From assembly GCF_001787335.1 (NCBI RefSeq), contig NZ_CP014674.1, forward strand, positions 1,833,501 to 1,897,500: a stretch of 64,000 bases of DNA, written 5' to 3'. Of this stretch, positions 53,970 to 63,139 are shown in pieces. Under the pieces are notes generated by a model that had not been told where the DNA came from, ran no database searches, and was given only the letters and a program-made list of their open reading frames with translations. Each line of letters begins with the position of its first letter. Within the stretch, counting starts at the first letter, position 1. The position numbers were made by a program, and so were the translations under genes. This DNA comes from Kozakia baliensis (GTDB taxonomy: Bacteria; Pseudomonadota; Alphaproteobacteria; Acetobacterales; Acetobacteraceae).

Positions 53970-54590
53970 TTGGGAAACCTGACGCTGCCTCCTCTCTACG
54001 GTCTTGTCTTATCGGGTGGCGAAAGCCAACGTATGGGGCAGGACAAAGCGGGCCTTCTCTATGCCGGGCGCCCTCAATTGGCCCGTGCGTTCGATCTGCT
54101 GGCCGCGCATGTCGATCGTTGTTTTGTGTCCTTAAGGCAGGAACAAAAAGATGATCCACTCCGGATCGTTTTTCCCGGCATCATCGATACCCTCACGTCA
54201 GTTGGTCCGGCCGCCGGCCTTCTGGCCGCACATGCGCTATACCCCAAAGTAGCATGGGTGGTGCTGGCCTGTGATCTGCCGTTACTGGAAGCCGGAACAC
54301 TCGATACTTTGATTGCTGCGCGTCATAAACGTTACGCAGCGATAGCGTTTCAGAGCGAACATGACGGGTTGCCGGAGCCTTTATGTACGATTTGGGAACC
54401 GGCAGCGCTCGAGATGCTACAAAATCAACGCACACCCCCCGGCAAGATTTCTCTGCGTAAAATTCTGACCAATCATGACACATGCTTGCTGCCAGCAGCC
54501 CAGTTCAATGCGTTGGAGAACGTTAATACCCCCGAAGAACGGGCGAGCGTATTGGAGAAAATCGCACAGCAAAATAAGGACACGGCATGA
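53970..54590 (+). CDS. mobA: Molybdenum cofactor guanylyltransferase MobA
   Basis: 206 residues, start TTG at 53970, 16 bases after the previous stop. GTP-binding signature YGLVLSGGESQRMGQDKAGLLY at about residues 8-29, DxD-type WVVLACDLPLLEAGTLDTLI near 95 and PEPLCTIWEPAALEML. Known: MobA links GMP to molybdopterin, producing the MGD cofactor needed by the FdhF-type enzyme encoded just before it. It overlaps fdhD by four bases. The location in this operon suggests dedicated cofactor supply. Confidence 0.92.
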   Translation: MGNLTLPPLYGLVLSGGESQRMGQDKAGLLYAGRPQLARAFDLLAAHVDRCFVSLRQEQKDDPLRIVFPGIIDTLTSVGPAAGLLAAHALYPKVAWVVLACDLPLLEAGTLDTLIAARHKRYAAIAFQSEHDGLPEPLCTIWEPAALEMLQNQRTPPGKISLRKILTNHDTCLLPAAQFNALENVNTPEERASVLEKIAQQNKDTA

Positions 54591-55387
54591 ATGAATTAAT
54601 GCGTGCTGTATCCGTGACGCCGCTTGGAGAGCCGGAGCGCTCTGTTCTCTTAAACGTGGCGGACGAAGTGCCAGTCAGGCTCACTTTCAACGGAATCCTT
54701 CCTCATGGTATTATGATGATGACACCCGATCATCTGGAAGATTTCGCATTTGGATATTGTCTGACCGAAGGAATTATATGCTCCACAGAGCAAATTCGAT
54801 CGATTACCGTCACACCAGAAGATGATGGCGTGACAATGGATGTCACGATTACCGGTGATGCATTTGCGCCTCTGCTTAAACGCCGCCCAAGAGCACAGAC
54901 CGGGCATACGAGTTGCGGCATTTGCGGAACGGAAGATGTGCCAGATCTGGAAAGTATCGATGCCCCTTCCCTTCCTATCGACTATACAGTTTCAGCCAGC
55001 GCCATCCGTCATGCCTTGAGTGATCTCGATAATTGGCAAAACCTCAACGCCGCTACACGAATGGTGCATGCAGCGGCATGGGCTGACCTCAGTGGGCGTA
55101 TTCTGCTAATCCGCGAAGACGTCGGGCGGCATAATGCGCTCGACAAGCTGATCGGCGCTCGCTTGCAGGACCTCGATCTAAAAGAAAAAGGCTTCTGTAT
55201 TCTGACGAGCCGCTATTCTTTCGAAATGGCACTCAAAACATCACGCGCAAATATGGCTACCGTTGTTGCAATCTCTGCGCCAACCTATCGGGCTTATCAG
55301 CTCGCTCAAAAGTTGAATCAAACACTGGTCGCCATAGCACGCCGCGACAGGCAGCTCGTGTTTTGTGGCAGTGAACGAATTTCCTGA
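54587..55387 (+). CDS. fdhD: Formate dehydrogenase accessory sulfurtransferase FdhD
   Basis: 266 residues. The persulfide-carrying motif SCGICG is at about residues 106-111; further motifs are EDFAFGYCLTEGII, GRILLIREDVGRHNALDKLIGARL and LTSRYSFEMALKTSRANMATVVAISAPT. Known: FdhD takes sulfur from IscS and sulfurates the Mo centre of formate dehydrogenases, essential for activity. Its presence with MobA implies that the YdeP-like protein is a sulfurated bis-MGD enzyme. Last gene of the four-gene operon; then an IS5-type element. Confidence 0.94.
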   Translation: MNELMRAVSVTPLGEPERSVLLNVADEVPVRLTFNGILPHGIMMMTPDHLEDFAFGYCLTEGIICSTEQIRSITVTPEDDGVTMDVTITGDAFAPLLKRRPRAQTGHTSCGICGTEDVPDLESIDAPSLPIDYTVSASAIRHALSDLDNWQNLNAATRMVHAAAWADLSGRILLIREDVGRHNALDKLIGARLQDLDLKEKGFCILTSRYSFEMALKTSRANMATVVAISAPTYRAYQLAQKLNQTLVAIARRDRQLVFCGSERIS

Positions 55388-55526
55388 ACAGACCATCATA
55401 TTGCCCTATGTTTTCATAGCCTGGATCGAAAGATTGCCTGAGACCGTGCATCAAAAAGCCTTCTTCTGTTTAAGAAACAGATTAAACTGACGCAGTGTAA
55501 GTTCTTTCAGCCGCGTCTTATACTAG

Positions 55527-56376
55527 AGGGTGTTATGCATCTTGAGCGAGTATAGCAGCGTTTCTGAGCATGAAGCATGCGAAGGCGAAGACATGGAGAC
55601 TTGCGAGCGTTGAAGCATAGCGTTCGTAATCCTTGACGAGCCTGCGGCATCGTGTGGCCCATGCGAAAGACCGTTCTACGCCCCATCGGCGCGGGAGCAG
55701 GACAAAGCCACGTTTGGCCTCGGGCAATTTGACGACCTCAAGGGCGATACCGTGGGCCCGCGCTGCTTTGACCGGCCTCTCGCCCGTGTATCCCTGATCG
55801 ACATAGGCCAGTTCGACGCTTTCGTCGGTTACCTTCTGAATGGCAGCGGTGAGGCGTCCGACCTCGGCGCGATCGTCCCGATTGGCTGGCGTGACGTGCA
55901 GAGCCAGCAGATGGCCAAACGTATCCACGGCTATATGCAGTTTCGAACCCTTTTTGCGTTTGGCCCCATCATATCCGGCGCGTGGTCCGCTCTCCGGCGT
56001 CGAACGCAAGGTTCGGCTGTCGAGGATGGCCGCCGTAGGCTCTGCCTTGCGGCCGCAGGCCATGCGCAGCACAGCCCGCAGATCAGACGCCAGTGCTTCG
56101 AAGCAGCCAGCCTCCAAGATTGCTGATAGACCGCCGACCAGGGCGGCAGATCGTTCGGCATGGCGCGCCAGGCTATCCCGTAGCGGATCACATAACGCAA
56201 CCCGTTGAACAGTTCGCCCAAATCATGCCGCCGCTGTTCCGCGTCCTCTCGCATCAGGACAAGATACGGGACAACCAACGACCATTCTTCGTCTGATACG
56301 TCAGAGGGATACGGCTTGCGAACTCGCGTCATTCAGCATTACTGAACCAATCACGCATGAAATTACATAACACCCT
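55527..56376 (-). mobile_element. IS5-family insertion sequence, complete, with CTAG target duplication
   Basis: Perfect inverted ends AGGGTGTTATG at 55527-55537 and CATAACACCCT at 56366-56376 delimit 850 bases. CTAG lies directly outside both ends (55523-55526 and 56377-56380). Two overlapping transposase frames on the minus strand fill the element. Intact ends argue for a recent insertion just behind fdhD. Confidence 0.92.
55533..56332 (-). CDS. IS5-family transposase, two overlapping frames (ORF A and ORF B)
   Basis: ORF A (56332-55931) carries the N-terminal part: [44 protein letters not shown] and VYQQ. ORF B, in the -1 frame from about 56117 down to 55533, continues with [38 protein letters not shown] (first Asp), [42 protein letters not shown] (second Asp) and [24 protein letters not shown] (Glu). 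The join near 56117 matches where many two-frame IS5/IS427 elements shift by -1. No perfect slippery heptamer was seen at the join. Confidence 0.88.
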
Positions 56377-56463
56377 CTAGAGTGACCTCAGCAATGATTC
56401 TGACAAGGCAAAACCTTTAAAATTAAAATAAATACAGGTATGGAAAGGTCAACAATCAATTAC

Positions 56464-56859
56464 CTATTTTCTATCATGTAAATAGTTCGAAATTTCGACC
56501 AGATTTTTGTCTGGGTCTCGAATGTAAACTGATCTTATAGGGCCATTAGCTCCTGTTCGCTCTATCGGACCTTCTTCAATATTAATACCAGCTTTATTGA
56601 GATCAGCTATAACGTCTTCCAAAAGCGTTGCGGCAATCAGGCAGAAATCTGCCGAGCCCGCTGTAGGTTTAGCTGCCTTGGGTGCAACCTCATGACCTAT
56701 CTCATGCAGGTTGAATTTCTGGTTGCCATACTTAAGAGCTTTCCGTCCCGCACCAAAGGTAACAATCTCAAATCCAAGTATGTCATGATAGAAGGAGCAC
56801 GTTTGTTTGATATCCGCCACAGTCAACACAAGATGGTCTAGGTGATCAATATGGATCAT
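56464..56859 (-). CDS. VOC-family (glyoxalase/bleomycin-resistance fold) protein
   Basis: 131 residues from the ATG at 56859, which starts MIHIDHLDHLVLTVADIKQT; the 21 upstream codons are not family-like. Two beta-alpha-beta-beta-beta units are visible, with metal ligands His in HLVLTV, Glu in LHEIGHE... and Glu in NLVEISNYL. KALKYGNQKFNLHEIG is characteristic of the small YwkD/'virulence protein' branch. Known: such proteins are glyoxalases, dioxygenases or resistance binders. It sits alone between transposon copies and could be cargo. Confidence 0.9.
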   Translation of the reverse strand: MIHIDHLDHLVLTVADIKQTCSFYHDILGFEIVTFGAGRKALKYGNQKFNLHEIGHEVAPKAAKPTAGSADFCLIAATLLEDVIADLNKAGINIEEGPIERTGANGPIRSVYIRDPDKNLVEISNYLHDRK

Positions 56860-57059
56860 GGAACAACATCCCTGATGTATTTGGCACATTTTACTATAAG
56901 CAACAGCTTTGCGTCGATGCATGACCGACCACTGAGTGCGATATTGATGTCAACTTTCGGTGTAGCAAGATGGAGGATTGAACAGCCGAGATGAGGGCGA
57001 TTGTATGGAAAAACCCTCGTTGCGGTTGGTGATGAAAGCACTCGTGCGATCAGCCTAAT

Positions 57060-58400
57060 TGGTCTCTTTACCTCACGGTGTCGCCATCGCCATTCGGAGT
57101 GGGGCGAGCTTGACCAGCTTGCGCGGGTTCTGGGCTGTAGCGGCGAGGATGAATTCGTCGCGGGTTCAGTTCGGGCCACGTAATCGCAGGCGGTCCAGTC
57201 TCAGGATCCGCTTGAGATGGGCGAACAGCGTTTCAACTTTCTTTCGCTGTCGACGTGCCGTGACATAAGTGTCCGTCAACGCGAGGTCGCGGGCCAGATC
57301 CCGGGCACCTTCATGGATCGAGCCCATGATTTTGCGTGCCGACGTATTCGGCGTGCAGCGCTCTCGAAATACGCAACCGTCGCAATAATGCTTGCTGGCA
57401 CTGCAACGGATGAACCCGTCCTGATCGACCTACGAGCGGGATACTGCGGAATTGCGCTGTGAGGGGTGCAGCTTCTTACCTGCCAGCCAGATATACTGAT
57501 CGTTTACGTGGTCGAATTCGAAATAGGCACGGATAAACGTGCAATCACGGAGGGCGGATTTGTCGAACACTAGGATAATGAGGTTCGATATCGCGTTCGT
57601 CGACCAGCCACGCCAGGTTCGGCTCATCGCCATAGGCGGCGTGAACTGCCAGTCGCGCCGGCCAGACACCGAACCGCTCCTACACGCCTTTGATCATGTG
57701 GCTTTGGGCAGTGATTCGGCCAGGCGCACTGCAGTCGTGGCCTCGACATTCATAATGACAGCGTGATCCAGATCGATCAGGTAGTTTGTGCTGTAGGCAA
57801 AAAAGGCGCGCTCCGGTGTCGCAGCCGTGAAGCGCGCAGCCGGATCGGTCGGCGCCAGCTTCTTCGGTACGACGGGTGTTGAGCCTCCAAAAGCTGCATC
57901 ATTCAGCGTTTCCAGATATTCTCTGACCACCCGACCAACAGCATCGGGCGGTAGTCCCCCGTGTCCGGGTACAGCACGCTGCCGGTCGACATCAGCGCGG
58001 ATCAGGCTGGCGTCGACGCCAAAGCTCTCGCCGCCCACCAGTTTCTCGGTGATGCAACGGCGAACGGTCAACTCGAAAACCTGTCGCAACAGGTCGCTCT
58101 CGCGAAAACGACCGTGCCGGTTCTTCGAAAATGTCGAGTGATCGGGCAAGGTACCTTCCGGACCGAAACAGCAGAACCACCGACAAGCGAGGTTCAGATG
58201 AATCTCTTCGCACAACCGCCGCTCGGAGCGGATACTCATGCAGTAGCCGATGAGCAGCATACGGATTAGCATTCCGGGATCAATAGAGGGACGCCAGTAT
58301 CGCTGTAGAACAGCTTTAAATGATTTCGGACCGCTGTCAGATCTGCGAACAGATCGATCAGCCGCATAGCCTCCATCTTGTTGCGATACAGAATCAGCAG
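57060..58400 (-). pseudogene. Broken IS1182-family transposase
   Basis: Several frames on the minus strand together give a transposase: MRLIDLFADLTAVRNHLKLFYSDTG, then (frame change near 58290) RPSIDPGMLIRMLLIGYCMSIRSERRLCEEI, FSKNRHGRFRESDLLRQVFE, GGESFGVDASLIRADVDRQR, LIDLDHAVIMNVEATTAVRLAE, then (another frame) DKSALRDCTFIRAYFEFDHVNDQYIW, and finally KVETLFAHLKRILRLDRLRLRG. This is the order seen in IS1182-type proteins. At least three frame changes make it dead. No clear inverted ends were found. The segments 56937-57060 and 58400-58607 show nothing certain. Confidence 0.8.
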
Positions 58401-58607
58401 GCAGCAATTACCGCAAGATGGAGTTTTTTCAACATAATCAGGGCGTGAGCGGACATTCCCGCTACCGCATCGGAACGTCGCGCTTTGGCCAGCACCCACG
58501 GCACCAGTGGACGAGACATTAATGCCTCAGCGGGCATTCCCGGAGGGACCTGGAAGGTTCGAAAAAGTGAGTTGGAGATCTTTCTGCCTGATTTTGGGAT
58601 CGGCAGG

Positions 58608-59656
58608 GGCTTTGTTGCGTAAACGCTTGTATTGGATTCACGGAATGAATCCAGACTGGTAGCTGGGAGTGATGAGCAAGCCGAAGCCCACGCGATACCG
58701 CACGACGAACTGGTCCTCCTACAACGCAGCGCTGAAGAAGCGTGGATATCTGACGGTGTGGTTTGACCCATCCATGAATTGGGAAGGCCTTCCGACGGGG
58801 CGCCGGGGACGGCGGCAGAGTGACAGCGATGCTGCGATCCAGACCTGCCTGACGTTGAAAGTCCTGTTCGGTTTTGCGTTGCGGCAGACAACGGAGTTTG
58901 TTGAAAGTCTCCTGCCTCTGGCCGGACTTGCGTGGTCGGTGCCAGATTTCAGCACGCTGAGCCGCCGACAGGAAGTCCTGACGGTCGATATCGCGTATCG
59001 CGGTTCGAACGGTCCGCTCCCTCTTCTGATCGATAGCACCGGGATCAAGGTCGAAGGAGAAGGTGAATGGCACAGGCGCAAACATGGCGGTTCGAAACGT
59101 CGTCTCTGGCGTAAACTCCCTATCGGGATCGACGCAGGATCTCTGGAAATCAGGGCCGTAGAAATGACGGGAAACGAGATCGGTGATGCCCCGGTCCTGC
59201 CCGCCCTTTTGGAACAGATCCCTGAAGATGAGGACATCGCCAGCGTCACGGCCGATGGAGCGTATGATACGAGGCGATCCCATGAAACCATTGCCAGTCG
59301 CAGTGCTCAGGCTGTCATCCCTCCTCGAAAGAACGCAACACCATGGCGCCTCACATCACCGGGCGCCATCGCCCGAAATGACGCTCTACAGACTTGCAAG
59401 CATCTCGGACGGGCCAACTGGAGACGATGGAGCGGTTATCATCGACGAAGCCGCGTCGAGACGAAAATGCACTGCATCCAGCGACTGGGCCAGCGTCTGA
59501 CAGCACGGGATTTCGACCGCCAACTCACGGTTCACATCCATGTCGCCATCCTCAATCGCTTCACAGCGCTCGGAACCCCCGTCACTCCTGCAGTCGCCTA
59601 GCAAAAAAACATAAAAGGCATCACAACATTCATTTAACAAATTGTGCAACAGAGCC
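58608..59656 (+). mobile_element. IS5-family (IS903-like ends) insertion sequence
   Basis: The ends GGCTTTGTTGCGT (58608-58620) and the complement of GGCTCTGTTGCAC (to 59656) are imperfect inverted repeats of the GGCTTTGTTG type known from IS903/IS5 relatives. The element is 1049 bases and holds one full transposase gene. No direct target repeat is seen at the borders, so flanking DNA has probably been rearranged or the element moved by recombination. Confidence 0.85.
58672..59601 (+). CDS. IS5-family transposase
   Basis: 309 residues from the ATG at 58672; a GTG one codon earlier overlaps the GGGAG ribosome site. The start TTNWSSYNAALKKRGYLTVWFDPSMNW is typical of the IS5/IS903 group. Catalytic core: PLLIDSTGIKVEGEGEWHRRKHG (first Asp), SVTADGAYDTRRSHETI (second Asp) and RRSRVETKMHCIQRLGQRL (Glu). 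All three acidic residues are present and the frame is intact, so the element may still be active. Confidence 0.93.
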   Translation: MSKPKPTRYRTTNWSSYNAALKKRGYLTVWFDPSMNWEGLPTGRRGRRQSDSDAAIQTCLTLKVLFGFALRQTTEFVESLLPLAGLAWSVPDFSTLSRRQEVLTVDIAYRGSNGPLPLLIDSTGIKVEGEGEWHRRKHGGSKRRLWRKLPIGIDAGSLEIRAVEMTGNEIGDAPVLPALLEQIPEDEDIASVTADGAYDTRRSHETIASRSAQAVIPPRKNATPWRLTSPGAIARNDALQTCKHLGRANWRRWSGYHRRSRVETKMHCIQRLGQRLTARDFDRQLTVHIHVAILNRFTALGTPVTPAVA

Positions 59657-59729
59657 TATCAAGAGCATCAACAAAAAACTTTGCAACGCTTCCCGACATA
59701 ATACTCAACCTTTCTCACAGATGTGCTTC

Positions 59730-60479
59730 TCAGCCGTCAACAGTTACAGAATTGATCCACGTCTGAATGACGCGCGCGGTCCTGGAAGGTTGCTCAATGG
59801 GCGGCAGATGACCGCACTGGTGGAACAGATAAAACGATGGTTTCTGGAGCAGGCGAAAGATTTCGATCGCTTTTTCCGGCGGTGTGAGCGTATCGCAATC
59901 ACCAACAGCGACCAGCGCCGGCTGAGTTATTTTGGACAGGACAGGACGAAAATCGCGCCGTGCCATGATGGCCTTCTGCTGACGCAGGAACGTCTCGCTG
60001 CCAACGCGTAACGCCATATCCTGCACAGCCATGCTGATCGGTCCGTGCAGATGCCTGCGATCGATCAGCCGCGGCATCATTGTGCTGGTGACGCCTCTGA
60101 ACTGTCCGATATCCAGAGACTGAAGTGCGATGCTACGCTCCTGAACACGTGCCGGATCATCCGGGGATGCACTGGTGTCCAACAGGATAAGCGCCGCAAC
60201 ACGTTCTGGCGCAATAGCCAGTATTTCCTGGGCCACATAACCGCCCATGGAAAGGCCGATCAGAATAAACGAAGGAGGCGCGTCTTTAAGAAGACGTTCC
60301 GCCATACCTGTAATACTGTCATCCTGTGTTAGATCGGCAATTGACGTTGCGTGACTACCAGAGAACGTCTGGGCCACAGCGTTCCAGATGGCGGCATCGC
60401 AAAGAAGGCCCGGCACAAAGACCATAGGTAGAGATGAAGGGATGCGTTCGGACAATGTGAGACTTTCTGGCAAAATCAT
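59730..60479 (-). CDS. Alpha/beta-hydrolase
   Basis: 249 residues. Catalytic triad visible: Ser in the nucleophile elbow GLSMGGY, Asp in VAVGDCDTLTPP and His in HQCGHLPPIEQP; the oxyanion segment is FVPGLLCDAAIW. No signal peptide. Its start lies one base after the MFS gene's stop, so both are one operon. Known: this fold covers esterases, lactonases and C-C hydrolases. The partner exporter and LysR regulator hint at detoxification of a small ester or aromatic compound, but this is inference. Confidence 0.9.
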   Translation of the reverse strand: MILPESLTLSERIPSSLPMVFVPGLLCDAAIWNAVAQTFSGSHATSIADLTQDDSITGMAERLLKDAPPSFILIGLSMGGYVAQEILAIAPERVAALILLDTSASPDDPARVQERSIALQSLDIGQFRGVTSTMMPRLIDRRHLHGPISMAVQDMALRVGSETFLRQQKAIMARRDFRPVLSKITQPALVAVGDCDTLTPPEKAIEIFRLLQKPSFYLFHQCGHLPPIEQPSRTARVIQTWINSVTVDG

Positions 60480-60480
60480 A

Positions 60481-61701
60481 TCAGACTCCCTGCTCTGTCA
60501 TCCTGAGACGCGCGGTCGCAACAAGCCCGCAGGCAAGCAGAGAAAGACAGAAGGCAACCACGCCAGACCACCCTGTATGAGACCAGAACCAGCCGCCTGT
60601 GGCTCCCAGAATGCTGGATCCCATGTAGTAAGACAGCAGATAGAGGGAAGACGCATGTCCTTTCGCATTTTCTGCGGACCTGCCGACCCAACTGCTGGCG
60701 ATCGAATGCGTCGCAAAGAAACCGATCGTCTGTCCGACAATACCAAGAAGTATGATGGCCGGGTGAGAGGTGAGCGTCAGAACGATTCCGGCTCCCATAA
60801 CAAGTAAACTGGCCTGCAATATTCTCCCCCGGCTCCACCGCTCAGTTAGGCGCCCGGCGGTCGCCGACGCCCACGCACCAATCAGATAAACAAGAAACAA
60901 TGCACTGATGGATCCCTGGCTCCAGTTGAACGGCGCACTCTCCAACCGAAAGGTCAGGTAATTGAACATTGTGACATTGATACCCAGGGCCAGAAAACCC
61001 ATCAGAAACAGCAAAAGCATAGTCGATCTCGCCAGATGCTCACGCCAGCAACGGATATGATGGGTGACCACAAACTGCTTTTGAGGAATAAAATTCCTCG
61101 AATGAGGGAGGAGAAACCAGAATATCAATGTGGCTGATACATCCAGTATCCCGACGACTGTCAGGGCCAGCCTCCAGCTTCCCACTGCGCAGAGAACGCC
61201 AACGCCAACGCGTCCCATCATGGCGCCAAAGGCTGTTCCGCCGATATACAGGCCCATAGCTCGGCCAAGTGCATTCGGATGAATTTCTTCAGCGAGATAA
61301 GCCATTGCAACGGCTGGTACGCCGCCAAGGGTCAATCCTTCCAAGGTCCGCCAGACAAGCAAAGTCGGCCAGGTCGTGGAAAAGGCACACGCTATATGTG
61401 CACCTGAGGCTGCCAACATGCACCAGAACATGATGGTGCGCCTTTGCATCAGTTCGGAGGCGGCGCCCGCCAGCAATATCGAGATCGCTAACGCACCGGT
61501 TGTGACGGACAGTGACAGCGCACTGACGGAAGGACTCACATGAAAGGTAGCGGCCAGCTCTGGCAAAAGTGGCTGAACCGCATAGATAAGAGAAAATGTA
61601 GAAAAGCCCACGATGAATAATGCTATCGTCGCGCGCGCGTAATGAGAGGTTCCCTTCTCAATCCACAGATCTTTTCTATCCATAGAATGATGCGAAGACA
61701 T
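60481..61701 (-). CDS. MFS transporter (YnfM-like)
   Basis: 406 residues from the ATG at 61701 (MSSHHSMDRKDLWIEKG); a longer start upstream is unlikely. Twelve hydrophobic spans. The MFS loop-2/3 region ASELMQRRTIMFW, the TM4-5 motif LEGLTLGGVPAVAMAYLAEEI and GRAMGLYIGGTAFGAMMGRVG are visible. The sequence order matches the YnfM/arabinose-efflux-type group. Known: these export sugars, amino acids or drugs with proton uptake. Divergent from a LysR gene 158 bases away, which is the likely regulator. Confidence 0.92.
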   Translation of the reverse strand: MSSHHSMDRKDLWIEKGTSHYARATIALFIVGFSTFSLIYAVQPLLPELAATFHVSPSVSALSLSVTTGALAISILLAGAASELMQRRTIMFWCMLAASGAHIACAFSTTWPTLLVWRTLEGLTLGGVPAVAMAYLAEEIHPNALGRAMGLYIGGTAFGAMMGRVGVGVLCAVGSWRLALTVVGILDVSATLIFWFLLPHSRNFIPQKQFVVTHHIRCWREHLARSTMLLLFLMGFLALGINVTMFNYLTFRLESAPFNWSQGSISALFLVYLIGAWASATAGRLTERWSRGRILQASLLVMGAGIVLTLTSHPAIILLGIVGQTIGFFATHSIASSWVGRSAENAKGHASSLYLLSYYMGSSILGATGGWFWSHTGWSGVVAFCLSLLACGLVATARLRMTEQGV

Positions 61702-61859
61702 ATCAATATTAGACTTATTTTCCAAGAGATGCGATTTATCACAACCCAAGTGCAAGCATTTTGGATTGTGATTACGCCAACCCTGCCAACATAGCGGCTA
61801 CGAAGTCATTTATCCAAAGCAATGCTTGACAAGCAGATATATCATATTTTTATAGCTCG

Positions 61860-62771
61860 ATGGAGTTATCGCAGCTAAAGACCTTTGTGCAGGTCGCGTC
61901 CTCAGGAAGCCTCAGTAAGGCGGGAGCGGTATTACGCACTGCGCAGCCTGCCCTGAGCCGCCAAATCCGTTTGCTGGAAGAGGAACTGGGGATAAGGCTC
62001 TTTGATCGGCACGGACGAGGAATGGCGCTAACCGATGCAGGACGTCAGGTTTTGCAAGACGCAGGCCAGATCCTTACAGCAGTCGATCAACTGAAAGAGA
62101 ATATATCATACACGCAGAGCCGGCTGTCTGGAACAGTCACGATCGGACTTCCCCCCACGCTCAGCGATATCATTTCTGTGCCGCTCATTATCGAGGCGAA
62201 AGAAAAACATCCCGAACTGAAGATTCACCTTATCGACGCCTATACCGGCTATCTCCTTGAATATTTGCACAAAGGTGAAATTGATTGCGCCATTCTTTAC
62301 GAGCCACGGGGCACCCATCCTCTCCGGTCGGAGTTTCTTGCGAATGAAGAACTGTTTCTCGTCGGACCATATGACCGGGATATAAAAGTCAGGGACACAA
62401 TTCCTTTTCGGGATGCACTACCTTTTGTCACTCTGCTTCCCAGCCGACAACATGGTCTGCGTCGTATCCTCGATGACCTCGCAAATAAGTTGAAGCTGGA
62501 CCTCTTACCCCACGTGGAAGCAGACAGTTTTCCGGCACTCAAGGATCTGGTCGTACGTGGTTTCGGGTATACAATCCTCCCGATTGCCTCGCTCCACCAT
62601 GAAATTCATGAGAAGAAAATGAGTGTTCGACGCATCGAAAACCCGTCTCCCAAGCGGCAACTCTTTCTCTCCTATCCGTCCGACAAACCGAGCAACAGGA
62701 ACGTCAATTTTATTTCAGAAACGGTTAAAACACTTGTGAAAAATTTCTTCACGACAAGCGTATCATTTTAG
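61860..62771 (+). CDS. LysR-family transcriptional regulator
   Basis: 303 residues. Helix-turn-helix at residues 1-60: MELSQLKTFVQVASSGSLSK followed by AGAVLRTAQPALSRQIRLLEEELGIRLFDRHGRG. The effector domain has TVTIGLPPTLSDIISVPLI, a Nac/Cbl-like opening, and VVRGFGYTILPIASL. Divergent from the MFS-hydrolase operon, the classical LysR layout, so it probably activates that operon in response to the exported or hydrolysed compound. It is convergent with the rRNA operon, its stop being 32 bases from the tRNA-fMet end. Confidence 0.94.
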   Translation: MELSQLKTFVQVASSGSLSKAGAVLRTAQPALSRQIRLLEEELGIRLFDRHGRGMALTDAGRQVLQDAGQILTAVDQLKENISYTQSRLSGTVTIGLPPTLSDIISVPLIIEAKEKHPELKIHLIDAYTGYLLEYLHKGEIDCAILYEPRGTHPLRSEFLANEELFLVGPYDRDIKVRDTIPFRDALPFVTLLPSRQHGLRRILDDLANKLKLDLLPHVEADSFPALKDLVVRGFGYTILPIASLHHEIHEKKMSVRRIENPSPKRQLFLSYPSDKPSNRNVNFISETVKTLVKNFFTTSVSF

Positions 62772-62803
62772 CTGTCCGGTTTCGAGACTTCATTGGAATG
62801 ATG

Positions 62804-62877
<74 letters not shown>

Positions 62878-62913
62878 GGGGTGATGGGGTGTTTTGATGG
62901 GTGGGCTAGGGAA

Positions 62914-63027
62914 CCTGGCGGCGACCGACTTTTCCGTGCCTTGAGGCACAGTATCATAGGCGCTGGGGCGTTTCACGGCCGAGTTCGGGAAGGGATCGGG
63001 TGGAAGTCTCCCGCCATGGCCACCAGG
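62914..63027 (-). rRNA. rrf: 5S ribosomal RNA
   Basis: About 114 bases. On the minus strand it begins CCTGGTGGCCATGGCGGGAG and ends GGTCGCCGCCAGG, which pair as helix I. The conserved CCGAACTCGG loop is present. It lies between 23S and tRNA-fMet. Confidence 0.96.
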
Positions 63028-63139
63028 TCTTCTGGCCCACCCGTTGGTATGGGTGGTGTGGAGGTTGGTGCGTATTTTGTGATGATTTTACGTGGATGAT
63101 TGCTGTGCATGTATGTGCCAGAGCGTTTGCTATGGCGTT

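Noticed and set aside
58599..59665. Nine-base target duplication at the IS903-like element
   Set aside because: The flanks 58599-58607 and 59657-59665 do not match, so no duplication is claimed.
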